From Ficedula albicollis (Eukaryota; Chordata; Aves; Passeriformes; Muscicapidae): 64,000 nt of DNA. The stretch is taken from positions 66,979,040 to 67,043,039 of the forward strand of contig NC_021675.1 of the NCBI RefSeq assembly GCF_000247815.1, written 5' to 3'. Positions 1 through 11,028 of the stretch are shown piece by piece. Numbering within the stretch: the stretch's first letter is position 1; every line of letters starts with the position of its first letter. Below the pieces are notes generated by a model. It was not told the DNA's origin. It saw nothing but the letters and a program-made list of their open reading frames with translations, and made no database searches. The position numbers and the translations under genes are program-made.

Positions 1-511
1 CAGGTAAGAGCATATTTGGGAATTGCTGTTTGATTTGCATCCAGCCTTTGCTCTGTGCGGCCCAAGGCTCTGAGGACCCTTCACAGAGGGCTGGTTGAGG
101 TGAGTGGTGGGAGTAAGGTGTTTCACAATGTAGGGTAAATAATGCACAATCCTGGAATTGTCTGCCTCTTCCTCACTTCCTGCCTGGGCTGTGTGATGGA
201 CCATGGAGCCCTGTGACTGAATGGAGGTGATTCTATGATACAGGAATTAAAACCTGTTAGGGAGAGATTACTTCAGGATGTCCCCTCTCCCTATATCTCT
301 GTGAGTTTGGTTTAGTGTTGAATTCACCTGAAATCAATGTCAACAATTTTGGAAAATTTATTGACTCAGAAATGCTGAAACTCTTTCAATTTTATAAAGG
401 AATTTGCCAGCTCATCCCATTTGAACTTGAGGTGCAAACAGGATATTTTCCAGAAGTGCAAATTGGAGAGTTTTGCTCAAGTTAAAAACCTTAGGGAGCT
501 TGCTTGGAGTT
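1..511. other. unique non-coding DNA
   Basis: No gene, known repeat or RNA is recognised. The first bases (CAGGTAAGAG) match a vertebrate splice-donor consensus, but only three upstream bases are in the window, so an exon boundary cannot be tested. Confidence 0.5.
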
Positions 512-681
512 GCACCAGGATTGTGAGGTTTTTTGTTTTTGTTTTGTTTGTTTGTTTTTAAATTTATTTTTGCTGTTGTTGTTTTTGTTGGGTTGGGCAC
601 CAGGATTGTGAGGTTTTTTGTTTTTGTTTTGTTTGTTTGTTTTTTAATTTATTTTTGTTGTTGTTGTTTTTGTTGGGTCAA
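512..681 (+). repeat. two-copy tandem duplication, 85-bp unit
   Basis: GCACCAGGATTGTGAGG followed by a T/G-rich tract occurs at 512-596 and again, directly abutting, at 597-681. The copies differ at about two internal bases and diverge at the right end. The unit is rich in TTTG and TTGTTG, so replication slippage is plausible. A 22-base T run follows at 719-740. Confidence 0.9.
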
Positions 682-1778
682 GTGGATTTGCTCTTGAAAA
701 GCATCATCTTTTTTTTGGTTTTTTTTTTTTTTTTTTTTTTGTGTTGGGGTTTTTTTTGGTGGTTCCATGTCCCCCCCAATATTTGTTGACCTGCTAACCA
801 TCTGTGGCTCACTCACAGGACTCAGACCCAGGCAATTCTCTGCTCCTCAGAGCATCCAAAGACTCATTAAATCTGATTTTATTTCTGCAGCAGGTACATG
901 ATCTCAAAAGAAAAGGCAAGAGATGCCTCTCTGTTTACAGAAAGCACATAAATTTCTAGGACTGGGAGTAAACTCGTGTTTCTGTGCTGTAATGAGTAAC
1001 CACACAGAGCAGTGTTGGTGCTGGGAGTAGGAGCAATATCCTGTAACGGTGTCTGTGCTGTGCAGATACATAATTGAGGGTCTCTTAAAACCTGTTTTGT
1101 TGCTGTAAAAGACAGCAGAGCAAATTTATAGTTTCCAGCACATCTGTAACATTATGAGATAGTTGCTTTAAAGAACCCCTCCAGCCTCCAAGCCTGTTCC
1201 TTTCCATTTGCTGTTTTGCTCTCTAGGTGGCAGGTTTTGGCTCTAAAATGTGGGTTTGCTTCCTGCTCTGAACTCAAAGTGTGCTGGAGAAATAAAAGAT
1301 GGAAGCAAACCACTGCTACTTTATTCTTTCTGTGTGTTCAATTGATTTATGATCATATCCTTTTATATGAGTCGGAGAGAGGTGTTAAAGAACCTGCCTG
1401 GTTTTCTCATGGTGTTCTTACTGCACTCCTGATGTTGAAATGTCTCCTTGTTTTTCTTGCTCTGTGTTGTCTGAACTGTGTGGGTTTGGCAGTCAAATGG
1501 GACCTGCTTGAGAGAAATTACCTGTCTTTATTTTGAAACAGGCAACAAATGGCTCAGACTGTTTCTTCAATGGCTTAGCAACTCTGACTTCATTTTTTCT
1601 TCTCTTTTGCTCAGTTGTTTGCTCCTTGGAAGAGAAGCACCCTCCGTGCTGCTGTGTCCACCAGGCTCTGTGAGCTCCAGGGCAGTGGGTCAGCTGTGCC
1701 CCTGGGGCTGGACCAGTCCTCCTCCTCTCAGTGCCAGCTGGGCACATCACCAGGTTGGTTTAGTGGAACCAACCCAGT
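682..1778. other. unique non-coding DNA with a T run
   Basis: Contains the 22-T run at 719-740 and short T-rich stretches. A 106-codon open frame at 1216-1536 on the plus strand is rich in Leu and Cys and has no recognised domain. It looks like a chance frame in AT-rich DNA. Nothing else is recognised. Confidence 0.5.
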
Positions 1779-1850
1779 CTCAGATCATCCAGGGGGCTTG
1801 GAGCTGGATGATCTGAGGTCCCTTCCAACCCAAACCATTCTGTGATCCCA
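1779..1850 (+). mobile_element. CR1 LINE 3'-end fragment with inverted junction
   Basis: Positions 1804-1848 read as the avian CR1 3' end in plus orientation: a GGATGATCTGAGGTCCCTTC core, then TTCCAACCCAAACCATTCT and a degenerate ATTCT tail. Just upstream, 1779-1792 (CTCAGATCATCCAG) is the exact reverse complement of 1804-1817, separated by 11 bases. The pair suggests a 5'-inverted CR1 insertion or two head-to-head 3' ends. CR1 is a non-LTR retrotransposon and this copy is only a fragment with no coding capacity. Confidence 0.8.
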
Positions 1851-3270
1851 CCGTTCGAGGTCTGAAGTGCCAGCCCTTGCATGGAAGAGGCTGCCAGGGC
1901 TCTTGTGGGCCAGGAGCTGGGTCTGGGAACAGCTGCTGGGTGTGGGGAGCCAGATGTGTGCCTGGAAAAGTGGCTCTGAAGGATTTGTGCCCTGAGGAGC
2001 AGCTCAAGGTCACCCTCTCCTCCCTTGTTCTGCTCTCAGACTGCAAGTCTAATTATTGACTGGAGCCCTAGCTACAAGGAGGAGAAGCAATAGGCAGGAG
2101 ATCATTTCAGTCTTTTAACAGAGTGTATTTTATTTATCTTGCTGTAGGCAACTGTTATGTTTGCTCAAGACAGGCACTAAATTTTTTTCTCCCCCAGAGT
2201 ATAGATGACTTGGATGTAAATCCAACCAAAGCTCACAGATGCCAGCCTAGACAGAGACCCAGCCCTGTCCTGAAACATGGAATTTGAGGCAAGACCCATA
2301 TCCATATCCCAAAGTTTAGACATGTGGTGGAATCCAGTGCTTGGGGAACACGAGAAACAAGGCAAAGACAGCAGAACCTCTGAAATGGGCACGTTTCAGA
2401 CATGCTTGATCACTGACCTCTCCTGGTTAGAGCAGAAACTTAGACCCTCACCTGCATGGGGACGGCTACACCTGCAGCAGCAGCTACACCTGCAGCACAG
2501 CCTGGCTGGCTCTGCAGGGAGCTGCAATCTCTCTCTCCCTGGCCAAGTGACTTAACAAAAGCATTCCCACACTTCAAAAAGTCACCTGAGCTTTCCCTCC
2601 AATTTTAAAATTAGCTCCATTTTACTCAGTATGCACTGTGTCATCCTCATTTCTGATGCATTGAAACACAGCAGCAGATCTGTATTTTTCAATTTGTCCT
2701 GTTTATGGTACAGCCCATTTCTGTTGCAAAAACACAGTTAATAATTTATTTAATGTGTCTTTTATAAAGCACTTGAGAACGCCGAGATCTGATTTTGTAC
2801 AGGGAATGAAATCATACAGCATTAATCCATCCCTTCGTGCAATGATGGAAAACAATATAATTAGAAGCCATTCTTTCAGCCTGGAAATTGTAATTGGAGT
2901 GTCAGTTTTATAGCATCAGCCTTCAAAGAATAAACAAGAGTTAGTCAACTAAAGAAAATATGCTCAGCTTGTTTCCAGCAGGGGCTGTCTTCTGTGGTTA
3001 ACTTTAGGGGTTATTGTTTGTTCATTTTTTTATTTGCTGCTGGCAAATAAGGTGTCCTTAGAGGCTTCAAACATGGATTTTTTTCCCCTGGAAAATCCTG
3101 CTGTGGTGTTAGTCACTGAGCCTGAAGCACCTGCAGTCCTCCTGTCCTCTGTATTTTCCACCTTGAACTTTGCTTGGAGCACCTCTGGGGGTATCAGTGA
3201 TGCTGTGGATCAGATTTTGAGATTTGGTGGAGAAACCAGTGTACCCCAAATGGGGGTGATATAGCAATGG
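1851..3270. other. unique non-coding DNA
   Basis: No gene or repeat is recognised apart from a short imperfect repeat of CTACACCTGCAGCAG near 2465-2500. The sub-segment 2640-2960 is annotated separately as a possible conserved non-coding element. Confidence 0.5.
2640..2960. other. possible conserved non-coding element
   Basis: An AT-rich, repeat-free block with several TAAT-type cores, for example around AGTTAATAATTTATTTAATG, and no open frame. The texture resembles vertebrate conserved enhancers, but this is an impression from composition only. No alignment was possible. Confidence 0.2.
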
Positions 3271-3882
3271 CAAAAATGGAAGAAAATACCTCAAACCCCA
3301 AAAATGGGAGTGTTGGAGAGTGTCAGAGGCTGAAGAGAGCAGGCAGCAGGGGAATGGTGGAGGGGAAAGGGGCTTGTGTGTATTAATTGCTCAACTACCT
3401 AACCTGCAATGGAGCACAGAAAAGAAATGGCTTGTCAAGGTATTTATTAGCTCTGCTTATGATAAATGGTAGAAATTATCTCGTGTGAAGCAGTGGGACT
3501 GGGTAGAAAAAGGCTTCTCCTCCAGAAATGGTTCATAGAATCATAGAGTCATTAAGGTTGGAAAAGGCCTCCAAGATCAACAATTCCAATCATTAAGGTT
3601 GGAAAAGGCCTCCAAGATCATCAATTCCAAAAATGGAAGAAAATACCTCAAACCCCAAAAATGGGAGTGTTGGAGAGTGTCAGAGGCTGAAGAGAGCAGG
3701 CAGCAGGGGAATGGTGGAGGGGAAAGGGGCTTGTGTGTATTAATTGCTCAACTACCTAACCTGCAATGGAGCACAGAAAAGAAATGGCTTGTCAAGGTAT
3801 TTATTAGCTCTGCTTATGATAAATGGTAGAAATTATCTCATGTGAAGCAGTGGGACTGGGTAGAAAAAGGCTTCTCCTCCAG
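3271..3882 (+). repeat. tandem duplication, 357-bp period
   Basis: Positions 3271-3525 recur at 3628-3882 with an offset of 357 bp. The visible difference is one base (CTCGTGTGAAG versus CTCATGTGAAG). The period includes a CR1 3' end (about 3534-3627), so the CR1 tail was present before or took part in the duplication. This is the longest two-copy duplication in the window. Confidence 0.93.
3534..3632 (-). mobile_element. CR1 LINE 3'-end fragment (minus), internally duplicated
   Basis: Starts with CATAGAATCATAGAGTCATT, the reverse-oriented CR1 tail, followed by AAGGTTGGAAAAGGCCTCC. A 41-bp segment at 3551-3591 is repeated at 3592-3632 with little change. The fragment is cut where the second copy of the 357-bp duplication begins. 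Confidence 0.85.
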
Positions 3883-3886
3883 TGAG

Positions 3887-4085
3887 AATCACAGAATCAT
3901 TAAGGTTGGAAAAGGCCTCCAAGATCAACAATTCCACTGTTAACCCAGCCCTGCCAGTCCCCACAAAACCATGTCCCTAAAGCATCACATCTCCGTGGCT
4001 TTTGAACACTTCCAGGGATGCTGATTCCACCACTGCCCTGACCACCCTTTCTGGGAAGAAATTTTTCCTTATTTCCAATCTATTT
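3887..4085 (-). mobile_element. CR1 LINE 3'-end fragment (minus)
   Basis: Reverse-oriented CR1: the ATCACAGAATCATTAAGG tail, then GGTTGGAAAAGGCCTCCAAG, ACCATGTCCCTAAAGCATC, CACTTCCAGGGATGCTGAT and AGAAATTTTTCCTTATTTCC in the expected order. It continues the element that is truncated at 3534-3632, so it is probably the original copy. The 5' limit near 4085 is uncertain. It carries no coding capacity. Confidence 0.88.
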
Positions 4086-5788
4086 GGAGCTTCTTTCTAG
4101 CCCTGCCAGCCCAAGAGTGAGGGTGGTGGCTGGAGCTGCAAAGCTGTGGAGGTTCCTCAGGGCATCTCCTGCACAATGTTTTGTGTCCCAGCAGCCCGTG
4201 GCCGTGGCTGTTCTTGCTTGGGGAACTCCCTCATCATCTCTCCTTAACCTCGTCTCTGGTTTCCCAGATGGAAAGCTGCTTCCAGCTCCTTCCAGACCAA
4301 ACACCACATTGTGAGCTCACACAGCTCAGAGGGCCCATTTGAATTTTTTGTCAGGCAGGGAAAAGTGAGGTTTAGGCAAACGCCGCATATTTGAAAGGAG
4401 ACGTTGTTACCTTTCGTTTATGGTTAAATAAACCCAGTAACAACACAGTCTCTTGAAAATGCTCCTATCCATGAATTTGAGATCCTGCATTCTCCCCCCA
4501 GCTCATGAGGCTTTGCAATCTCCTCACTACATCACTGTCCCACAGACAGGGCTGGGGACCCTCCTGTGGCAGCTTTATGGCTGATGCCTGAAGAACAAGC
4601 TCTTACTCCCTGCAAATTATTTTCTAGATTGCCACCAAAGTATACATCATTGTGTCATGGGATGGCAACTATATTAAATCTGGTTAGATAGTTAGGGTGG
4701 GCTGCTGTCATAAATCAGCCCCTGCCTGCCTGCCTTGTTGGGGTGGAAATGCAATCAATAGTTGTTGCAGCAGTTTATAGAGTTAAAAACATTTCTTTTT
4801 GCAAAACAAATTTTTAATACTTTCCCAATTCATTAACACCCTCTCTATTTACTGCTCTGAAAAAACCCCAAACACATCCTCTTGGAGTCTGCAGTGTCAC
4901 TTCAATAATGCATCCGTAGGAACATTTGGAAGTCGTTAAAAAGGGGAATTATTTCATCATGATAAAAAAAGAAGGATGAGAACAGCTCAGCTGAAAAGAT
5001 TGCTTTGTCAGTTCTGATTTAATGTGTGAATAATGCTTGCAGGATGGGGAGAACATCTTCTGCCGGATAGATTGTTTTTATGTTGTTAGAGTCTGAGTGC
5101 TGGGATTTACAGCTTCAAACTATGTTTCTTTTTGTCAGAGGATAGTTGTAATGAGCTGAGCTTTCTTTCATTCCCCTTGACTGTAAGGATCTCCTGGATG
5201 CCAGTCATGCAGAAGCCTGAAGATGGTTTGGGATTAGAGGAACTCAAAGTTTAGACCAAAAGCCCTGCTGCCAACTCCCACGATCTAGTTGCATGCCTTG
5301 TAACTTAATTCTGCTCCTGAAGTGCCCAGCTGCAGGGCTGGGATCCAGAAGATCCCTGTGATGCTGCCAGCCCATGGCAGTGGCTGTGCCTCCCTCTGGA
5401 GGGACACTTTGGCAGCTTGCACCCCAAGGCTGGGGAGAAAAGCCTGAAAACCTGACCTGCCTGCACCCTGAGAGCTCAGAGACTGAAATGAGGGGAACTC
5501 TGCATCCTCTGGGGACAGAACAGCCATAAAGGCCTTTTGAAGGGTTTTCTTTGCAATGGGAGACAATTCTTTAGAAGATTCAACAGCTGGAGTGTTGAGG
5601 ACCCTTCCTGCCTTGCAGCAGGTTCCCATCTTTGAAGCTGTTAAAGCAGCATGGCTAAAGCTTCCAGGGAGGTTCTGAACAAGGAAGAAATGGAAGAGGT
5701 TTTTGTTCCTGACCACACCTCTGTGATGGAAGTGAGTGAGCTGCCTTGGTCTGGGGGTTACAGGGTGGCAAGAGATGGAACCAGAGAG
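4086..5788. other. unique non-coding DNA
   Basis: No gene is recognised. A 175-codon open frame on the minus strand (5285-5812) has no domain or signal I recognise and extends into a CR1 fragment, which argues against a real gene. The AT-rich part around 4600-5110 is repeat-free and could hold conserved non-coding sequence, but this is untested. Confidence 0.5.
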
Positions 5789-5962
5789 TGGTTTGGATGG
5801 AAGGGACCTCAAAGGTCAGCTGGGTGTTCAACTCTTACCCAAAGGCTGGATGAGACTCGAAGTCACCTGGTCTAATGGGAGGTGTCCCTGCCCATGGCAG
5901 GAGGTTTGGAATTAGGTGATCCTTAAGGTCTCTTCCAACCCAAACCATTCCATGATTCTATG
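5789..5962. mobile_element. CR1 LINE 3'-end pair in inverted orientation
   Basis: The left arm (about 5789-5820) reads as a minus-oriented CR1 tail (GTTTGGATGGAAGGGACCTC). The right part (about 5845-5962) is a plus-oriented CR1 3' end: CACCTGGTCTAATGGGAGG, TGTCCCTGCCCATGGCAGG, TTCCAACCCAAACCATTCC, then ATGATTCTATG. The outer arms 5791-5818 and 5917-5945 are imperfect reverse complements. This may be a twin-priming inversion of one insertion or two independent insertions. Confidence 0.85.
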
Positions 5963-7034
5963 GTAAAACACCCTGTTCCCATGTGGCTGGACAGATAGCC
6001 AGCCCTGAGTATCCCAAGAATTCAAGTTGAGATTCCCAAGAATTCAGGTTTGTGGAGATTTTTCAAGGACTACACAGCCTGAACTCATCCCAGGGAGACT
6101 GTTTGATGTCACTAAATGAGCCAGGTGATTAAAGACAGGGTGAGAGTAGCAGCTTGGTGGCATTCCATTTGGAAATATTTCTACCCTATTCACATGTTTG
6201 TTTTATGTGTATTTTTTCTCACTGGACAGGTGAATTCCAGCGTTAGGATTTGAAAATTATGTTCTTCACAGATGCAGCACTAAAGATCAGCTAATAAATG
6301 CCAGTTATCCCAGGTACCAGAGTGTCCTGCAGTGGCAGGAGGCCACAGGATTTGGTGATTTATTTGAGCCACCAATGAGCTCTGGTGCATCTCTTGTCTG
6401 CATCAAACCATTCCTGCTCTCTTTCCTATGGCCTGGCAAGGCCCTCTCATGCAAAATATTAAAGAAGCACACCTGTAATTGAACCACAATTGGGACAGTT
6501 TAAATCCTGCTCATAATAAGGAATAAGGATATTGATATCCTGGTTATTAATGACTTATCAAATAATTGAGTTTTTCCCCCTAAAGACCCTAAAAGCTCTT
6601 TAGAAACTTTACAAACTAGCAAATGATTCCTTAGAGGATGTTTTAGGAGACTGTGAGATGGAGCAGAAGGGGAAGAGACATCTGATGGTGTGAACAGCTG
6701 GCACAGAAGGGGAAGAGAATACTTCTATTCAGCTCCAAGTTCAGGCACCTAAATTCAAATTCAGTTTTTGACAAATGTAGAAGTGGGATTCAGCTTTCCA
6801 CATGGAGATGCCAAAGAAGTTCTGTTGCATTCTCTTTCCTTTTAGTTATATTCTTCTTTTATCCCTCCTTTTCTCCCCTCCCTCCACGTGTTCCTGGCAG
6901 TCCCTGCAGGAGATTATTCATTTGAATGGGAACAGGTGTCACTTGGAGGTAATGGTGAAGGATTACAACCACCATCATGGCAAAAGAGCTGAGGTGTTAA
7001 ATTCAAAACTGCTTGGCTACCGACAATGAACCAG
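5963..7034. other. unique non-coding DNA
   Basis: Contains a 22-bp direct repeat of TCCCAAGAATTCAAGTTGAG type at about 6012-6050. No gene, RNA or transposon is recognised. Confidence 0.5.
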
Positions 7035-7090
7035 TATTTTATATTTTATTTTATATTTTATTTTATTTTATTTTATTTTATTTTATTTTT
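7035..7090 (+). repeat. (TTTTA)n microsatellite
   Basis: An almost pure pentanucleotide array of TTTTA with two ATATTTTA interruptions, ending in a short T run. A typical length-variable simple repeat. Confidence 0.95.
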
Positions 7091-9776
7091 TAATTTACCT
7101 TTCAGATTCTTTCCTTTCAACCATTAATGGTTTGGGTTTTTTTTTATTTCTTCAGATTTTTTTTTTTTTTTTGAGGGAGAGGAGAAATGCTTCTTTTCAT
7201 GACTTGTACTTTGTGAGACTAGTCAGTTCATAGATCCCTTTTTATTTTGTTGCCATGTCCAGTGTGTAATTTCAATAATTCCAGTGGTATCCCTCAGGCT
7301 GGAAGCTCAAGCAGGACGTGCATCTGAATGGGCAGTTTCAGCCCTGTCTGCTTCACCTGTGCCAGTCTTTCAGCTGCTCCTGCATCTGCTTTTGAAGGAG
7401 CTCTGGAGATCTGATTTGGTTCTGAACCCTCAGCAGTTACTGCACCACCCAGCGGCATCTCCCAAATATCCTCTCTGGCCCCCAACAGCCCCACTCTGAA
7501 ATGCTACACTGGCCTTGCAGGGAGGTAAGAGAAGAGTTCTCCCTGGTAGTTAGAGGGTTTTTTTTTCCTTTTTTTTCGTGTTTAGAGGCTGTTTGCTCTG
7601 TTGGTGAAGAGTAGTGTAAATACCAGAGCATCTCCCCTGTAGGAAAGCTGTGGGTGAGCCCTCCCTGCCCTGGAGCTGCTTGCTCTTGCTCTGGCAGCAT
7701 CTTTGGGAGCTGAATGTACATCTGGTCTGGCACTACTGGAGCCTGTTACTGCAAAAATGGTTCCTTTTGCTCCTAAAGTGCTCATTCTCAGGAACATTAC
7801 TGGCTGTAGGTGTGAGAAACAGGACAGCAAAATTTGCTGGGCAAACCCAGCTTTAACCACCATCTCTGCAGATTCAAGGATTACTTATAGCCCTTGCCTT
7901 CATGGCCTGGTGAGCACAGCAGAGTTTGATAGAGACCAGACAAATTATGATGAATACAGCTGTACAGTAATGGGCTGCATCTCTGCCAATGTCATAGATC
8001 AAATTTGGTTCAGCATTTCCATGTTCTGACTAAACTGAGATCCTGAAATATCCTGTCTGCTAATTGTAACTTAAATGCTTGAACCCAGTGCAAGCTTGGT
8101 GGCTGACTGTGATTAATTGTTGTATTTTAGTGCCATTGATGCTATGGACCATAAAGTTTTTTTTCAACAAAACTCCAGCAAAAGCTAAAGTTGAATGTAT
8201 TAAAAGGCAGGAATGCTAAAAGGGTCTGGGCAGAACACCAAGCTTGGGACTGGCATTTCTCTCTCCTTATTCTGCTCCTGAGTAACTATAATAAATTTCC
8301 TAGGTGGTTTTGGTTTTTTTTTTTCTTCATTTATACCCAGTTCAGGAAAGGGACTGTATCTCCAAACCCATGTGTGGTGCCTGGAGGAATGGGGCTGTAA
8401 ATCCTGCAGTGTGTCTGCATGTCCCTGGAGTAAAGTCCTGGCAATTCAGCCTCCCCACAAGCATGTGCTCCTGTCACAGAGCTCACAGCGACTGAGGAGG
8501 GAGGAAAAGCAGCTGAGGATGAAACTGGGAGCCAGGCAGACAGGTCAGTGTCTGAAGCACTACTGGAAAAGGGAAAACACTGGCACAGTGGGACCTGTCC
8601 TAGGCAGGGACAACTCTCCCAAGTGCTGAAGTGGTGACCAGTGCTTTTCTTGTGTCCGAAAACACAAGGACACCTGGCAGCTTCATGGTGAGCTCAGTGC
8701 AGCCTTTGGGGGGGCCCCAAAGTCCTCGATTTCTTTCTGATGTCTAATTTGGGTTGCCCAGCCTGACCTGCTGGCAGCCTGACAATAATCAGAGCCCACT
8801 CCTGCTGCTTCTTCGTGTATTAAACTCAAAACCACTTCCTTGGGACCCTGTGTGTCATTCTTTCAAGACCTTTTCTTTTCTTGGCAGTGAGACACCTGCT
8901 CCAGGAGCGTGCTCCCCTGTGGTGCTGCATTTCCTGCTGTGTCATGGGATGGACCAGGTCAAACACAACCCAAGTTCCATGGTGTCTTTAGGTGGGAAGG
9001 GGGCTTAATTGCCTTTTTTAAGTAAGAGGAGAACTCATTGGAAGAACTCATTGATTTTACCAAATTTTGAGACTCTCTGTGGACTCCAGACCTTTTGAAA
9101 GAGATAATTTCAAGCTGATATCACTTATTTTGTTTATCTAGTGATAAAAACAACAGGGACCAATATGGGAGATGACCCTGGTAGATGTCCTGTGCTGTGT
9201 TTCTGGCTTGTGCTGAGCATGGGGATTACAGATACTGGCTTTGTCCAGATGGGAGAGAGATGGGTCTGGCTGTGGCATGGATTGAGGAGATATTGATCAG
9301 AGAAAACTCCCTGGAGGGCACACAGACTTTAAAGGAGAGAGCAGGTGCTGCCTGAGACGTCCCAAAAGCCCAAATTAGACAGAAGGACACGGAGTTCCAG
9401 AGTCCTGAGTGGTCTGTGCCCACTCCAGGAGGTTCTCTCCTGTCCCAGTGCATCCCAGACAGCCCAAGGCACCAATCTGGGTCTTTAAATTGTGCCTCTG
9501 TGTCTCTTCATCTTTGGTGCCCCAGAAGGAGGGATCTGCATTTTGCTTCACCTTTAGCAGTCTGGTGAGGGAACAGACCACCAAAATCTGTGTCCAGTGA
9601 TCACAAAACCAGCTCCTGTTTCATCACAGCCAGGTCCTCTCTCCCCTTCCAGGGCAGCTTTGAGAGGCTTTCAAGGCACTTGAGACAGGCTGCCCTTTGG
9701 AGAAGGACACAAATTCCTCATTTGAGTGCAATCTCATCCCTTTGGTGCTGAGCAGAAAGCCATTAAGTGTGTGAGA
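7091..9776. other. unique non-coding DNA
   Basis: T-rich tracts at about 7138-7172 and 7558-7578 are the only simple-sequence features. Several overlapping short open frames (7.3-8.6 kb) show no domain and no consistent frame. No gene or mobile element is recognised. Confidence 0.5.
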
Positions 9777-9900
9777 GATATTTTAGCTGTAGGAAGTCCT
9801 TAGCACGACATCTTAGACAGTTTGACCACTTAAGCAATGATATTTTAGCTGTAGGAAGTCCTTAGCACGAGATCTTAGACAGTTTGACCACTTAAGCAAC
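9777..9900 (+). repeat. two-copy tandem duplication, 62-bp unit
   Basis: GATATTTTAGCTGTAGGAAG begins at 9777 and again at 9839. The copies abut and differ by about one internal base (GACATCTTAG versus GAGATCTTAG), so the duplication looks young. Confidence 0.93.
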
Positions 9901-10930
9901 TCCTAAAAGCCTCTCTATTTCTATTGTTATTGCATCTTTCCCCAGTTGTTTTCACAGAAGATTTTTTAGGAGGAAACTGGCAATTAATTACAATAACAAT
10001 GATGATGATTATTAGCTGTAATAAGAACAGTGATAGAACAGAGCTTGCCACCCACATAAAATGCCACCCAACCTAGATGAATGAAATCACTGCAGGAAAT
10101 ATATGAGTATTAAATTCATAAAGTAATTTCCTTCAGTGTTGTTATCACATCTTCTGGTGTAATCTGAGAAAAATAGATGTTCACGTGGCAGCTATAAATA
10201 TTCCTCTGCACAAGGAGATTTTGGTCCCTTGTCTCCTGCTATTGGTTTTTCCATTGCCAGGAATTTTGTTGTTTTATTCCCCTCCAAGCTGAGCGTGAGG
10301 AGGCACCAGGTGCACAATAGCAAAGTTAGAGATGGCTGAAATTAAATTCACTCCCGTGGAATCCTGATGAACGTTTCTTATCTCCAGAGCCACTCCTGCA
10401 GAGAAATGTTTTTATAATCCATTTGGCCACGATGAGGAATAAAAAGGGCTGGTGGGCCCGTTTCATCCTGGAGGGAAGGATGTGGACGTGTGCAGTGCCC
10501 TGCACGAGGTGCCCCAGATCCTGCTGCCTGGCTCTGAGCTCCTGAGTTAATGCAAACAGCATTATGTTCCCTAAAGGAGTTTTATAGTTAGAAAGAGTTA
10601 TATGGTAATAAGAGTTATATAGATGCAATACACCTGGGGTGTATAAAAATGCTCAAATTGCAACCCTTTCAAAGAAGTTATCATCCTTGGAAGTGGCTAT
10701 AAACATGTGTGAGCAGGAGCTGAGGGCTGAAAGGGGAAAAAAAAGTCAGCTGAAGTTTTCTATTCCCACTTCCCCTGCCTCTTCCTGGGAAATTCAAAGT
10801 TATATCAAACCTATTGAAATAATTCAGAGCCCTGTATGATGGAGCAGTACCATCTTATGGGGAGCCATAATCCTGGTAAGAACCATAACCATACAAATAA
10901 CCCCCCTCTCTCAAAATAAATGACCATAAC
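9901..10930. other. unique non-coding DNA
   Basis: No gene or known repeat is recognised. A 100-codon minus-strand frame at 10326-10628 has no domain. Confidence 0.5.
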
Positions 10931-10944
10931 AAAAAAAAAAAAAA

Positions 10945-11018
<74 letters not shown>

Positions 11019-11028
11019 AAAAAAAAAA
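10931..11028. repeat. A16-C62-A20 homopolymer block
   Basis: Sixteen A (10931-10946), sixty-two C (10947-11008) and twenty A (11009-11028) follow each other without interruption, then GAAAA. The C tract would form i-motif on this strand and G-quadruplex on the other. Any lysine-proline frame through it is meaningless. True length is uncertain, because homopolymers of this size are error-prone in all sequencing methods. Confidence 0.9.

Noticed and set aside
1..10. Splice-donor consensus at the window edge
   Set aside because: Only three upstream bases are visible, so neither an exon nor its frame can be supported.
181..242. Possible CR1 tail (GGTGATTCTATGATAC)
   Set aside because: Only the generic ATTCTATG motif matches. 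The upstream CR1 sequence is absent.
5285..5812. 175-codon minus-strand frame
   Set aside because: It begins within a CR1 fragment and shows no domain or splice context I could identify.
6012..6055. 22-bp direct repeat around CCCAAGAATTC
   Set aside because: Short and partly diverged. It could be chance and was left out of the count of duplications.
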